Below are positions 8,289 through 15,853 of a DNA stretch of 64,000 bases, one piece after another. The notes under the pieces are model-generated. The model was not told where the DNA came from and did no database searches. It saw only the letters and a list, made by a program, of their open reading frames with translations. Each line of letters opens with the position of its first letter. Position 1 is the first letter of the stretch. The position numbers were made by a program, and so were the translations under genes. Source of the DNA: Ardenticatenaceae bacterium (GTDB taxonomy: Bacteria > Chloroflexota > Anaerolineae > Promineifilales > Promineifilaceae); the NCBI GenBank assembly GCA_020634435.1, contig JACKBS010000006.1:186001-250000 (forward strand), written 5' to 3'.

Positions 8289-8705
8289 TTACCGGCGATT
8301 GATTGCTGCCAAAACCGGTTTGATGTCAATGATGGGCGTGCCATCAACTGCTTCCAAAGGTGCTACTTTTAATCGCTGCTCTTCAATTGCCAGGACCTCA
8401 ACCTGATGCAGTCCGATGGGATTGGGCCGGTTTGGAGAGCGGGTGGTGAACACCCCTTGCAACGGGTTGGCCTGGTCGCCGCGAGGGTGAACCCTCAGCA
8501 CATCCCGCTGGGCTAAATGCAGCCAGGTCAGCACAATGAGCCTGTCGCCAACGCAAATGCCAGTCAGACCATCACGCACTTCGGGGGCAAAAATGAGCCA
8601 TGCTTCGCGGCCGCCTTCATCGCCCTGCTTGGGCGCCTGTGCCAAATCGGTTAATTCAGACTGAACGGTGCCAATTGGCTTCACCACAAAACTGTCTTCA
8701 TTCAT
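8289..8705 (-). CDS. trmO: TrmO/YaeB family tRNA methyltransferase (t6A37 N6-methylation)
   Basis: A 138-residue single-domain member of the TsaA/VirR/TrmO family, which methylates N6 of t6A at tRNA position 37 using SAM. The family signatures RSPNRPNPIGLH (about residues 93-104) and DGTPIIDIKPVL (about 121-132) are both present, with VKPIGTVQSELT at the N-terminus. The E. coli enzyme is longer because of an extra C-terminal domain; short forms are common. The ATG at 8705 is used; the codon before it is an in-frame TTG. Confidence 0.85.
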   Translation of the reverse strand: MNEDSFVVKPIGTVQSELTDLAQAPKQGDEGGREAWLIFAPEVRDGLTGICVGDRLIVLTWLHLAQRDVLRVHPRGDQANPLQGVFTTRSPNRPNPIGLHQVEVLAIEEQRLKVAPLEAVDGTPIIDIKPVLAAINRR

Positions 8706-8749
8706 CAAAATTCACCATTACCTACAGAAACAGAGGGCGGATTTCCAAC

Positions 8750-10075
8750 TTACCGCCCCAGCATTTCATCCAGTCGCCGTTGCAGGTAAGCGCGTTCAAC
8801 GCTGTTGCCGCAGAGGGCGATGGCTTGTTCGTACGCGTCGGCGGCCGCTTCGACCTGGTTGGTGCGTCGCAGCAAGTCGGCGCGGGCGGCGTGGTAGGGA
8901 TAAAAATCATCTGCCCCTTCAATGCGGCGCAGCAGAGCCAATCCGGCCGTTGGGCCTTGGGCCATCGCCACCGCCACAGCGCGATTGACTGCCACCACGG
9001 GCGAGGGAATCATGACGGCCAATGTGTTGTAGAGGGCGGCAATTTGAGGCCAATCGGTGGAAACGGCCGTTTCTGCCTCGGCATGGAGCGCACTGATAGC
9101 CGCCTGAACCTGATATGGTCCGGGAGAAAACAAGGCCAGTGCCGTGTCCAGCGCCGCCGTGCCTTCCTCAATTTTGGCCCGCTCCCAGCGGCTGCGATCT
9201 TGATTTTCTAGCAAAACCAACTCGCCTGCCGCGCTTAGCCGCGCTTCGCGCCGCGAATCGTGCAGCAGCATCAGGGCCAGCAAGCCCCACGCTTCGGCGC
9301 TTTGCGGCAGCAGGGCCACCAGAATCCGACCCAGGCGAATTGCTTCATGGCACAGTTCGCGCCGGGTCAAGCTCTCTTGGTCTGTACTGCTGGTGGTCAC
9401 GTACCCCTCGTTAAAAATGAGGTAGATGACGGCCAGCAGTGCGTCCAAGCGCTCGGGCAGCAGGTGGGCGGGTGGCACGCGGTAGGGGATGCCGGCATCG
9501 CGGATTTTGCGCCGGGCGCGGGCCAGTCGTTGGGCCATCGTGGGCACGGGCACCAGGAAGGCGCGGGCCACTTCCGGCGTAGACAAGCCGCCGAGCGTGT
9601 GCAGCGTCAACGCGACCTGTGCTTCCAGCGCCAGGGCGGGATGGCAGCAGGTGAACATCAGCTTGAGCCGTTCATCGGGAATGGATTCGTCCATGTCGGG
9701 TTCGTCCTGGGCGAGTAAGAATTGATCCGAAGAAGCCACAGAGGAAAAAGAGGAATCTGAGAAATGCACCTCCGCCTCTAAACCCTCTGTGAACTCTGTG
9801 GCAAACATTCCGGCTAAATCAAGATTGGCCGTGTGGCGTTCCTGGGTGTTGGCTCGGCGCAGGCGGTCGATGGCGCGTCGTTTGGCAACGGCCGTTAACC
9901 AGGCCCCTGGATTGCGCGGAACGCCGTCGTTGGGCCAGCGTTCCAACGCATTGACCAGAGCATCTTGCAGCGCATCTTCAGCCAGGGTGAAATCACCAAG
10001 CTGGCTGATGAGGGTGGCAATAACACGGCCGTATTCCTCACGAAACGTTGCTTCAATCTGCGTCTTGACGGTCAT
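8750..10075 (-). CDS. ECF42-type sigma factor with C-terminal helical extension
   Basis: A 441-residue sigma factor of the large ECF group whose members carry a TPR-like C-terminus (ECF42). Region 2 is at about residues 10-75 (LGDFTLAEDALQDALVNALE, NPGAWLTAVAKRRAIDRLRR). Region 4 is at about 125-200 (PEVARAFLVPVPTMAQRLAR). The extension is at 210-441 with repeated helices ending YLQRRLDEML. It lies downstream of a YciI/DGPF gene, the usual partner of ECF42. The linker between the regions (about residues 92-114) is encoded by an inserted hairpin repeat (9735-9802). Confidence 0.9.
   Translation of the reverse strand: MTVKTQIEATFREEYGRVIATLISQLGDFTLAEDALQDALVNALERWPNDGVPRNPGAWLTAVAKRRAIDRLRRANTQERHTANLDLAGMFATEFTEGLEAEVHFSDSSFSSVASSDQFLLAQDEPDMDESIPDERLKLMFTCCHPALALEAQVALTLHTLGGLSTPEVARAFLVPVPTMAQRLARARRKIRDAGIPYRVPPAHLLPERLDALLAVIYLIFNEGYVTTSSTDQESLTRRELCHEAIRLGRILVALLPQSAEAWGLLALMLLHDSRREARLSAAGELVLLENQDRSRWERAKIEEGTAALDTALALFSPGPYQVQAAISALHAEAETAVSTDWPQIAALYNTLAVMIPSPVVAVNRAVAVAMAQGPTAGLALLRRIEGADDFYPYHAARADLLRRTNQVEAAADAYEQAIALCGNSVERAYLQRRLDEMLGR
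9735..9802. repeat. Hairpin repeat inserted in frame inside the sigma factor gene
   Basis: The arms GCCACAGAG and CTCTGTGGC with internal CCTCTGTG belong to the same family as the intergenic hairpin at 14931-14990 (GCCACAGAGAACACAGAGG). Here it is 68 bases long, degenerate in the middle, and translated as a Ser/Phe-rich linker (HFSDSSFSSVASS) between the two sigma domains. Confidence 0.75.
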
Positions 10076-10089
10076 CCTTGGTTTGAGTT

Positions 10090-10177
10090 CACTGAAAAAT
10101 CCACAGATTACGCAGATTGCGCAGATTTTCTTTGGGAATCTTGGCGACTTTGCGCCTTTGCGTGACTATTTTCAGTG
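10090..10177. repeat. Word-type hairpin repeat between sigma factor and YciI genes
   Basis: CACTGAAAA (10090-10098) and TTTTCAGTG (10169-10177) bracket tandem CAGATT words (CCACAGATTACGCAGATT) and GCGACTTTGCGCCTTTGCG. It fills the 114-base gap between two same-strand genes. Confidence 0.65.
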
Positions 10178-10189
10178 AGTGCATGAATC

Positions 10190-10540
10190 CTAAACTTGGT
10201 CCCAAAGCGGCCGTATTTCCACCGAGCCATAGCGCGCATGAGGGACTTTTTCTGCCCACTGGATCGCTTCATCCAAATCCTGGCAATTGAGCATTATGAA
10301 TCCGCCAAGCTGCTCGTGCGTCTCGGCAAAAGGGCCGTCTACGGTGAGCGCTTTGCCCTCCCGAACGCGCACGGTAGTGGCGGTGGTGATCGGAGCCAGC
10401 CCGTTATTGGCCAGCAGCACTCCGGCGGCTTTGGCCTCCTTCAATAAGGTTTGCCACTCTTGGCCGATGGCTTGCAGCTCTTCAGGCGCAAAGTTGGGTG
10501 CTTCCGCCTCGCTGGCGTACATCAAAAGCATGTATTTCAT
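10190..10540 (-). CDS. YciI/DGPF-family protein, partner of the ECF42 sigma factor
   Basis: A 116-residue member of the YCII-related family: MKYMLLMYASEAEAP at the N-terminus, the VDGPFAETHEQLGGF motif (about residues 68-82) that names the DGPF group, and HARYGSVEIRPL at the C-terminus. In other genomes this protein is encoded beside ECF42 sigma factors, and the same pairing is seen here. Its biochemical role is unknown; a signalling or sensing part in the sigma circuit is an inference from context. ATG at 10540 preceded by GAGGAGATTACTC. Confidence 0.9.
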   Translation of the reverse strand: MKYMLLMYASEAEAPNFAPEELQAIGQEWQTLLKEAKAAGVLLANNGLAPITTATTVRVREGKALTVDGPFAETHEQLGGFIMLNCQDLDEAIQWAEKVPHARYGSVEIRPLWDQV

Positions 10541-10564
10541 GAGTAATCTCCTCTGCGAAGGTGG

Positions 10565-10583
10565 GCCGGATTGCCAATCCGGC
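10565..10583. repeat. 19-bp palindrome between DUF1801 and YciI genes
   Basis: GCCGGATTG and CAATCCGGC around a single C form a short perfect hairpin in the 58-base gap between the DUF1801 and YciI genes. Confidence 0.7.
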
Positions 10584-10598
10584 TTACGTTTTCAATCT

Positions 10599-11060
10599 TT
10601 AGCTAACCGCTTGCTGCACGAGGGCGACAATTTTTGCCTCTTCGGTCTCTGTGAGTGCCTTGAGCGCGAAGGAAGTTGGCCACATGTTGCCATCGTCGAG
10701 GTTGGCGGTGTCCTGGAAGCCCAGCGTGGCGTAGCGGGCATTAAACTTGGCCGCGCTTTGGAAGAAGCAAACCACCTTGCCGTCCTTGTTGGCATAGGCG
10801 GGCATGCCATACCAGGTTTTCGGCGTCAGGTCTGGCGCGTTGGCTTTCATGATTTCATGGAGCCGTGTGGCCATCACGCGATCGGATTCTGGCATTTCGG
10901 CGACTTTTTCCAGCAAATCTTTTTCTCCGTCGGCTTTGCTCTTTTTGGCGCGACTTTCCGCTTTCATCTCTTTGGCGCGCTCTTTCATGGCGGCCCGTTC
11001 TTCCTCTGTGAAACCGTCGTTCTTCTTAGCTTTTTTGGTAGTGTCTTTACTTTGACTCAT
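10599..11060 (-). CDS. DUF1801-domain protein with lysine-rich N-terminus
   Basis: A 153-residue protein. The first 50 residues are highly charged and helical (KKAKKNDGFTEEERAAMKER). The rest matches the DUF1801/YdhG-like fold, with LHEIMKANAPDLTPKTWYGMPAYANKDGKVVCFFQ split over a characteristic WYGMPAY motif. YdhG-like proteins have been linked to iron handling, but this is not established for the subgroup. It is upstream of the YciI and sigma genes on the same strand and may be first in that operon or a target of the sigma factor. GGAGATTATC precedes the ATG. Confidence 0.8.
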   Translation of the reverse strand: MSQSKDTTKKAKKNDGFTEEERAAMKERAKEMKAESRAKKSKADGEKDLLEKVAEMPESDRVMATRLHEIMKANAPDLTPKTWYGMPAYANKDGKVVCFFQSAAKFNARYATLGFQDTANLDDGNMWPTSFALKALTETEEAKIVALVQQAVS

Positions 11061-11251
11061 GATAATCTCCTTATCTTTGGGTAGTAGATTTTGGCTTTTG
11101 CCGTTCTGTAAAGACGTCGCTAAGTGCAGGGCTACGATGACAAACCGGGCTGCGTTCTCATCTTCTACTCATAAAAGCTGTTCGCAAGGGAAAACAACCT
11201 TCATGATGGGTTAGTTAATCTTGCGCGAAGGTGCGTTTACGGCCGCTGTAA

Positions 11252-11743
11252 CTAATTTTTCTGACAAATGAATGTGATTGTGCCATCACCTTCGATGTAG
11301 GCTTCGCGCACCTGGCTGAGGTCTTCCAGCCCGGCATGGTGCAGATGGCTAAGAAGTTCGTCTTCGGTGATCAATTCTTTGCGCATGTTGTGGAGGAGGA
11401 TACGGCCGTTTTTCACCAAAAGCAGCGCCGGGGGATTGTAAAACCGTTGGAAGCGCGGCGAGCGTGTGCCCAACCAGTCCAGGGCATAACTCCAGCCAGA
11501 GATGGTCGCCACCAAAATGATGCCGTCCGTTACCGAAACATGTTCGCGGGCCATGGCGTTTTGCGAGGCGGCGGCCACCAGGGCAATCATCAGCACATCA
11601 CCCAGGCCAATCGAGCCGCTGCCGATGCGCTTAAACGTCAGCCGCAAGATCACAAACAGCACCAGGTACATCACCGTACCGCGAATAATCGTTTCTAAAA
11701 TGGGTGCGCTGGGCACAAAGATAGATCGCCAGTCGATGTTCAT
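11252..11743 (-). CDS. DUF421 (YetF/YcaP-like) membrane protein
   Basis: A 163-residue inner-membrane protein. Three hydrophobic segments (about residues 15-37, 45-64 and 70-88) precede the cytoplasmic DUF421 domain (about 95-163), which has PRFQRFYNPPALLLVKNGR, NMRKELITEDELLSHL and the C-terminal VREAYIEGDGTITFI. The start at 11743 is chosen because the protein then begins as other family members do; a further upstream ATG gives an unrelated 25-residue extension. There is no ribosome-binding site, but a TATAAT lies six bases before the ATG, suggesting a leaderless mRNA. Decayed copies of its 3' end lie at 4985-5055 and 5878-5942. Confidence 0.85.
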   Translation of the reverse strand: MNIDWRSIFVPSAPILETIIRGTVMYLVLFVILRLTFKRIGSGSIGLGDVLMIALVAAASQNAMAREHVSVTDGIILVATISGWSYALDWLGTRSPRFQRFYNPPALLLVKNGRILLHNMRKELITEDELLSHLHHAGLEDLSQVREAYIEGDGTITFICQKN

Positions 11744-11749
11744 GGGCAA

Positions 11750-11780
11750 ATTATAGTCGGAAGTTTGGCTAACCCGCCAA
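11750..11780 (-). promoter_or_regulatory. Candidate promoter giving a leaderless DUF421 mRNA
   Basis: On the minus strand TATAAT (11755-11750) ends exactly six bases before the ATG. TTGGCG lies upstream with a 19-base spacer. With usual geometry the first transcribed base would be the A of the start codon. The -35 match is weak. Confidence 0.45.
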
Positions 11781-11981
11781 CAGTTGCTGCTCGCGGAATG
11801 GGCTAGGCTTTTCAGCAAACTTTGTGATTGATTTCACCAGGAAAGGTGACAATCCTCACAAAAAACAAATGACATAACAATTTTTCATTGGGGTGGGGAT
11901 ACGCTTAAATAAGCTGCACCTATCAGTCTGTCTACCACCAAAGTTGCTATCCAAAACAGCTCAGCAGAAAAGGAGTCCAGA

Positions 11982-13415
11982 ATGGCAAAGATCGTAATTA
12001 TTGGCGCTGGTTTTGCGGGTCATACGGCCGCTTTATACCTCGGTGACGCCATTGGCAAACAGCATGATGTCACCATGATCAATCGGCACGAGCATTTTTA
12101 CTACATTCCATCCTGGGTGTGGGTGGGTATTGGCCGGATGCCCGTCGAAAAGACCCGCTTTCCACTTAAGCCCGTCTACGACAAAAAGCACGTCAACTTC
12201 ATTCACGGCAAAGCAACCGAGGTGCACCCCGATACGCAGTTTGTAGTGGTAGAAAGCGCCGACGACGGGCAAATTGTGAAGGTGCCGTACGATTATTTGC
12301 TCATCGCCACCGGCCCCAAGCTGGCCTATGAGGCCACCGAAGGGCTTGGTCCAACGCACGGCTACGCCCAATCCATCTGCACCGCACCCCATGCCGTGCA
12401 GAGCCGGGATGTCTATTTTGAGAACATCGAGCGGATGAAGAAGGGCGAAAAGCGCAAGTTTGTCATCGGCACGGGCAATCCGGGGGCTACCTGCCAGGGC
12501 GCAGCGTTTGAATACATTACCAATATCCACAAAGATTTGGTGCGGCGTGGCCTGCGCGACAAGGTAGATTTGCAGTGGCTGTCCAACGAGCGGGCCGTGG
12601 GCGATTTTGGCGTGCGTGGCGTTCAGGCCAAATATCAGGGCAAAGTGGTGTCTAGCGAGGCGTTTATCAAAGCTGTTTTTAAAGAGTACAACATCTCGTG
12701 GGAAGTGCAGAAAGGGGTCCACAAAATCGACGACCAGCGCATCTATTGGGAAGATTATGAGGGCAACTACGGCGACACCACCTACGATTTTTCGATGTTG
12801 ATCCCCAAATTTACCGGCATCCCGCTCAAATATGTGGGCCAGGATGGCGAAGATGTGTCTGATCGGGTCGTGAATCCAGCGGGTTTTGTGAAGGTAGACG
12901 GCATTTATGGTCTGCCCTACGACCGGTTGATGATGAACCCGACGGCCTGGCCAGAGCTGTACCAAAATCCGTACTACCACAACATTTTTGCGGCGGGCAT
13001 CGCTTTTGCCCCACCAGGACCGATTTCCATTCCGCACGAAACGAAAAACGGTACGCAAATTACGGCCGCTCCGCCGCGCACGGGCATGGTGTCTGGGATT
13101 ATCGGCCGTATTGTGGGCAAGAACATTGTGGATTTGGTGAAACACGGCCGTATGTCTCACAGTGAACGCATGACGGAAATGGCCGCGGCGTGCATCGCCT
13201 CGATGGGTGATTCCTTGTGGGATGGCTCGGCGGCGACCATTATGATCTACCCGGTGGTGCCAGACTTCCGCCGCTACCCCAACGAAGAGGGGCGCGACTC
13301 CTTTGTGACCCACATGGAAATGGGGCTGGGCGGAGCCTGGATGAAGCGTATGATCCACACCACGTTTATGCACAAACTTCAGGGTCGCATTGGCTGGAAG
13401 ATGATTCCTGAATAA
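11982..13415 (+). CDS. Sulfide:quinone-oxidoreductase-like FAD flavoprotein
   Basis: A 477-residue two-dinucleotide-domain flavoprotein. The FAD site GAGFAGHTAALYL is at the N-terminus. A second region at about 160-170 (FVIGTGNPGATCQG) holds a cysteine, and DYLLIATGPK (about 107) is the typical strand. Candidate catalytic cysteines are in QSICTAP (about 131) and GATCQGA (about 168), and the C-terminal region has AAACIASMGDSLWDGSA. SQR oxidises sulfide and passes electrons to quinone at the membrane. This is a long divergent member, so a related quinone-linked role is possible. AAAGGAG is upstream of the ATG. Confidence 0.85.
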   Translation: MAKIVIIGAGFAGHTAALYLGDAIGKQHDVTMINRHEHFYYIPSWVWVGIGRMPVEKTRFPLKPVYDKKHVNFIHGKATEVHPDTQFVVVESADDGQIVKVPYDYLLIATGPKLAYEATEGLGPTHGYAQSICTAPHAVQSRDVYFENIERMKKGEKRKFVIGTGNPGATCQGAAFEYITNIHKDLVRRGLRDKVDLQWLSNERAVGDFGVRGVQAKYQGKVVSSEAFIKAVFKEYNISWEVQKGVHKIDDQRIYWEDYEGNYGDTTYDFSMLIPKFTGIPLKYVGQDGEDVSDRVVNPAGFVKVDGIYGLPYDRLMMNPTAWPELYQNPYYHNIFAAGIAFAPPGPISIPHETKNGTQITAAPPRTGMVSGIIGRIVGKNIVDLVKHGRMSHSERMTEMAAACIASMGDSLWDGSAATIMIYPVVPDFRRYPNEEGRDSFVTHMEMGLGGAWMKRMIHTTFMHKLQGRIGWKMIPE

Positions 13416-13433
13416 ATCTTGGAGAGCAAATTC

Positions 13434-13583
13434 ATGAGCGAAGAAAAAAAAGAAACGGCCGAATCTTTCGAAATTACCAATCAGGATCGTTTTTGGATGA
13501 ACAATAAGCTGTTTCAGCTCTGGCGCTTTATTGTGCTCAACCTGAAAATCCTTAAAGCGGTAGACCATAGCAAACGGTCGTAA
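13434..13583 (+). CDS. 49-residue small protein downstream of the SQR-like gene
   Basis: A short frame, 18 bases after the flavoprotein stop, with GGAGAG eight bases ahead of the ATG. The N-terminus is acidic and lysine-rich (MSEEKKETAESFEIT). The second half, RFWMNNKLFQLWRFIVLN, is an aromatic and basic amphipathic helix that could lie on the membrane. It ends SKRS. Composition, spacing and the ribosome site support a real gene co-transcribed with the oxidoreductase, perhaps a small subunit or membrane tether. The family is not recognised. Confidence 0.65.
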   Translation: MSEEKKETAESFEITNQDRFWMNNKLFQLWRFIVLNLKILKAVDHSKRS

Positions 13584-13779
13584 CGGCCGTTTCAACCCCT
13601 CGTCTTTACCCAAAAGCTGCTACGATGAGGCCGCTTCGTTCATGCCTCTCTTGTCTGAGAGAGGTGTGAACGTAGACGGCCGTTTCTTCAATTTGGACCC
13701 ATCTTTGTCGTCATCCAATCTGTTGATTGTTATACTCCGCAACCACTTGATATGAAGTTTTTTTTGAGGAAGGAGAAAC

Positions 13780-14790
13780 ATGAAACTTAATTGGAAGTGG
13801 ATGACTTTACTATTTTTTCTATTAGCAGCGATGCTGCTGACCGCTTGCGGCTCTGGTGACGATGAACCGGCATCAGACAATGAAAGCAACACAGAAACGG
13901 CCGTAACCGACACCGAATCCGCAGACGAGAAAATGACCATCATTTTGGTGGAAAATTCCTGGTCTGCTTCTGAGCTGAACGTGGCCGTGGCCAAAAATCT
14001 GCTGGAAAATGAGTTGGGTTATACGGTAGAGGTCATCTCGCTGGATGAAAATGCCCAATGGCCAGCCCTGGCCGCAGGCGATGCCCACGCCAGCCTGGAA
14101 GTGTGGCCCTCCGGCCATGCCGCCAACGTGGCGGAATACATTGATGGTGCAGGCACGGTAGAAAATGGCGGATTGCTTGGCCCCGTCGGCCGGATTGGCT
14201 GGTACATGCCCAGCTACCTGCTGACCGATCATCCTGAACTGGCCACCTGGGAAGGCTTCACCACCGAGGATGCGGCCACGCTCTTTGCCACGGCCGAAAC
14301 CGGCGACAAGGGCCAGTTTCTGGGCGGTGACCCCAGCTTTGTGCAGTACGACGGTGACATCATCAACAATCTCGGAATGCCCTTTGAGGTCGTTTTTGCT
14401 GGTTCCGAAGAAGCGATTTTGGCTCAACTGGACTCAGCCTACAGTCGCGAAGAGCCGGTGCTGTTCTACTTCTGGACGCCCCACTCCATCCATGCCAAAT
14501 ATGATCTGACCCGCGTGGCGCTGCCCGAGTACAGCGACGACTGCTACGCCAAAGCTGATTCTGGCGGCGTGGACTGCGACTACCCCGGCGATGACCTGTT
14601 CAAAATCTTCTGGTCGGGTCTGGCCGAGGCGGCCCCGGATGCCCACACGCTGCTCTCCAACATGAACTACACCACCGAAGACCAGATCAGCATGATTGCG
14701 GCCGTAGAAATCGACGGGCAATCGGTAGACGATGCGGCGCAAGCCTGGCTGGACGCCAACGAGGACATATGGCACGGCTGGCTGCCGTAA
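13780..14790 (+). CDS. Glycine-betaine/choline-type ABC transporter substrate-binding lipoprotein
   Basis: A 336-residue OpuAC/ProX-type binding protein. A signal peptide with lipobox LLTAC (cysteine at about residue 23) is followed by an acidic linker and the binding domain from about 50: IILVENSWSASELNVAVAKNLLE, then the aromatic WP and SGHAANVAEYI region and FYFWTPHSIHAKYDLTRVALP. These match quaternary-amine binding proteins. AAGGAG precedes the ATG. Its permease and ATPase lie on the opposite strand beyond an unrelated permease gene, so the transporter locus is split. Confidence 0.9.
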   Translation: MKLNWKWMTLLFFLLAAMLLTACGSGDDEPASDNESNTETAVTDTESADEKMTIILVENSWSASELNVAVAKNLLENELGYTVEVISLDENAQWPALAAGDAHASLEVWPSGHAANVAEYIDGAGTVENGGLLGPVGRIGWYMPSYLLTDHPELATWEGFTTEDAATLFATAETGDKGQFLGGDPSFVQYDGDIINNLGMPFEVVFAGSEEAILAQLDSAYSREEPVLFYFWTPHSIHAKYDLTRVALPEYSDDCYAKADSGGVDCDYPGDDLFKIFWSGLAEAAPDAHTLLSNMNYTTEDQISMIAAVEIDGQSVDDAAQAWLDANEDIWHGWLP

Positions 14791-14791
14791 A

Positions 14792-14826
14792 CCCTCACCC
14801 TAACCCCCTCCCTGCCAGGGAGAGGG
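14792..14826. repeat. CCCTCACCCTAACCCC-type repeat with short hairpin
   Basis: Directly after the stop codon a C-rich run ends in CCCTCCCTG and CAGGGAGAGGG, which can pair. It is one of several palindromic units in the 224-base gap 14791-15014. Confidence 0.6.
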
Positions 14827-14878
14827 AAAAACGAGCTTGAATCGTTCGCCTTTTTGCGGACAATTAAACTGAAAATAA

Positions 14879-14914
14879 AAGCGGGTTGCTGCTCTGGCAA
14901 AAACCCGCTTTTTT
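14879..14914 (+). terminator. Terminator of the betaine-binding lipoprotein gene
   Basis: AAGCGGGTT (14879-14887) pairs with AACCCGCTT (14902-14910), followed by a run of T to 14914. It is 88 bases past the stop codon. Confidence 0.8.
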
Positions 14915-14930
14915 GTTGTGATAAGGATTG

Positions 14931-14990
14931 GCCACAGAGAACACAGAGGAGAAAGAGAAAAACCTCTTAAGCCTCTGTGTTCTCTGTGGC
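14931..14990. repeat. Perfect 19-bp inverted repeat of CACAGAG words
   Basis: GCCACAGAGAACACAGAGG (14931-14949) and its exact complement (14972-14990) enclose 22 bases. The same words make up the insert in the sigma factor gene (9735-9802) and a degenerate copy near 21787. Confidence 0.9.
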
Positions 14991-15014
14991 AAAAAATAGG
15001 ATGCGTATTTATCA

Positions 15015-15830
15015 ATGACGGCGGGGCAAAAAGCAGAGTCTTCCAGTTCGGGGCGATGGGTGGGATGGGTAACGGCCGTTCTTGCCGCCATCATGTCCCT
15101 GTTCCTGGTGTTGCCACTGGTGGGGTTGGTGTGGCGGGCGTTGACCTTGCCCGGAACGGCAGTTCTCGACCAAAGCAGCCTTGTCAGCGCCATCCTGCTC
15201 AGCTTGTCCACGACCGCCATCAGCGTGCTGCTCATCATTTTGTTGGGGACACCGTTGGCATACGTGCTGGCCCGTTACCCACTGCGCTTCAAGCGGCTGC
15301 TCACCATCTTCATTGAGCTGCCGATTGTGATGCCGCCCGTGGTGGCTGGCCTGGGGTTGCTGTCGGTGTTTGGGCGGCGGGGACTGCTGGGTCTGCCATT
15401 GGCCGAGTTGGGGATTACGATCACGTTTTCGGGAACGGCCGTTGTCCTGGCCCAAATCTTCGTCGCATCACCGTTCTACATTCGTGCTGCTCAAAGCCGG
15501 TTTGCGGCCCTGCCGCGTGAATTTGAAGACGCGGCCGCCGTAGACGGGGCCAACCGCTGGCAGACCTTCCGCCACATCATGCTGCCGCTTAGCCGCAACG
15601 GGCTGCTGGCGGGGCTCATCCTCAGTTGGGCACGGGCACTGGGGGAGTTTGGCGCAACGATTTTGTTCGCCGGGAACCTGCAAGGCACCACCCAAACGAT
15701 GCCCTTGCTCGTCTATTCTTCGCTGGAGCGCGACCTGCGCATCACCTTCATCACCGCGCTCATCTTGCTGGCGCTGGCGGTGGTTGCTTTTGGCGTTACC
15801 CGCTGGCTAACGGGGCTGGATGCCCAATAG
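15015..15830 (+). CDS. Molybdate/tungstate-type ABC transporter permease (orphan)
   Basis: A 271-residue permease with six predicted membrane segments. The conserved cytoplasmic EAA loop is at about residues 170-195 (FEDAAAVDGANRWQTFRHIMLPL). It is followed by WARALGEFGATILFAGN, which is characteristic of ModB/WtpB/TupB permeases of oxyanion importers. The transporter would work with a binding protein and ATPase, neither of which is adjacent. The gene sits between the betaine-binding lipoprotein and its permease, flanked by palindromes on both sides, so it looks like an inserted cassette. No clear ribosome site precedes the ATG, so the start may lie slightly downstream. Confidence 0.85.
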   Translation: MTAGQKAESSSSGRWVGWVTAVLAAIMSLFLVLPLVGLVWRALTLPGTAVLDQSSLVSAILLSLSTTAISVLLIILLGTPLAYVLARYPLRFKRLLTIFIELPIVMPPVVAGLGLLSVFGRRGLLGLPLAELGITITFSGTAVVLAQIFVASPFYIRAAQSRFAALPREFEDAAAVDGANRWQTFRHIMLPLSRNGLLAGLILSWARALGEFGATILFAGNLQGTTQTMPLLVYSSLERDLRITFITALILLALAVVAFGVTRWLTGLDAQ

Positions 15831-15853
15831 CCTGGGGATTAATCCCCAGGCTA
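15828..15853. terminator. 26-bp perfect palindrome holding both convergent stop codons
   Basis: TAGCCTGGGGATT (15828-15840) and AATCCCCAGGCTA (15841-15853) are exact complements. The first three bases are the TAG of the + gene and the last three are the TAG of the - gene. It would form a hairpin in both transcripts and probably terminates both. Confidence 0.8.

Noticed and set aside
12033..13613. A 526-residue open frame on the minus strand opposite the SQR-like gene
   Set aside because: It is antisense to a clear flavoprotein, is rich in His, Arg and Gly, and matches no family; long shadows are common in GC-biased codon patterns.
14931..14990. Possible CRISPR-like array, because short words repeat
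   Set aside because: The repeats are complementary arms of one hairpin without unique spacers. No regularly spaced repeat-spacer array or cas gene was seen in the window.
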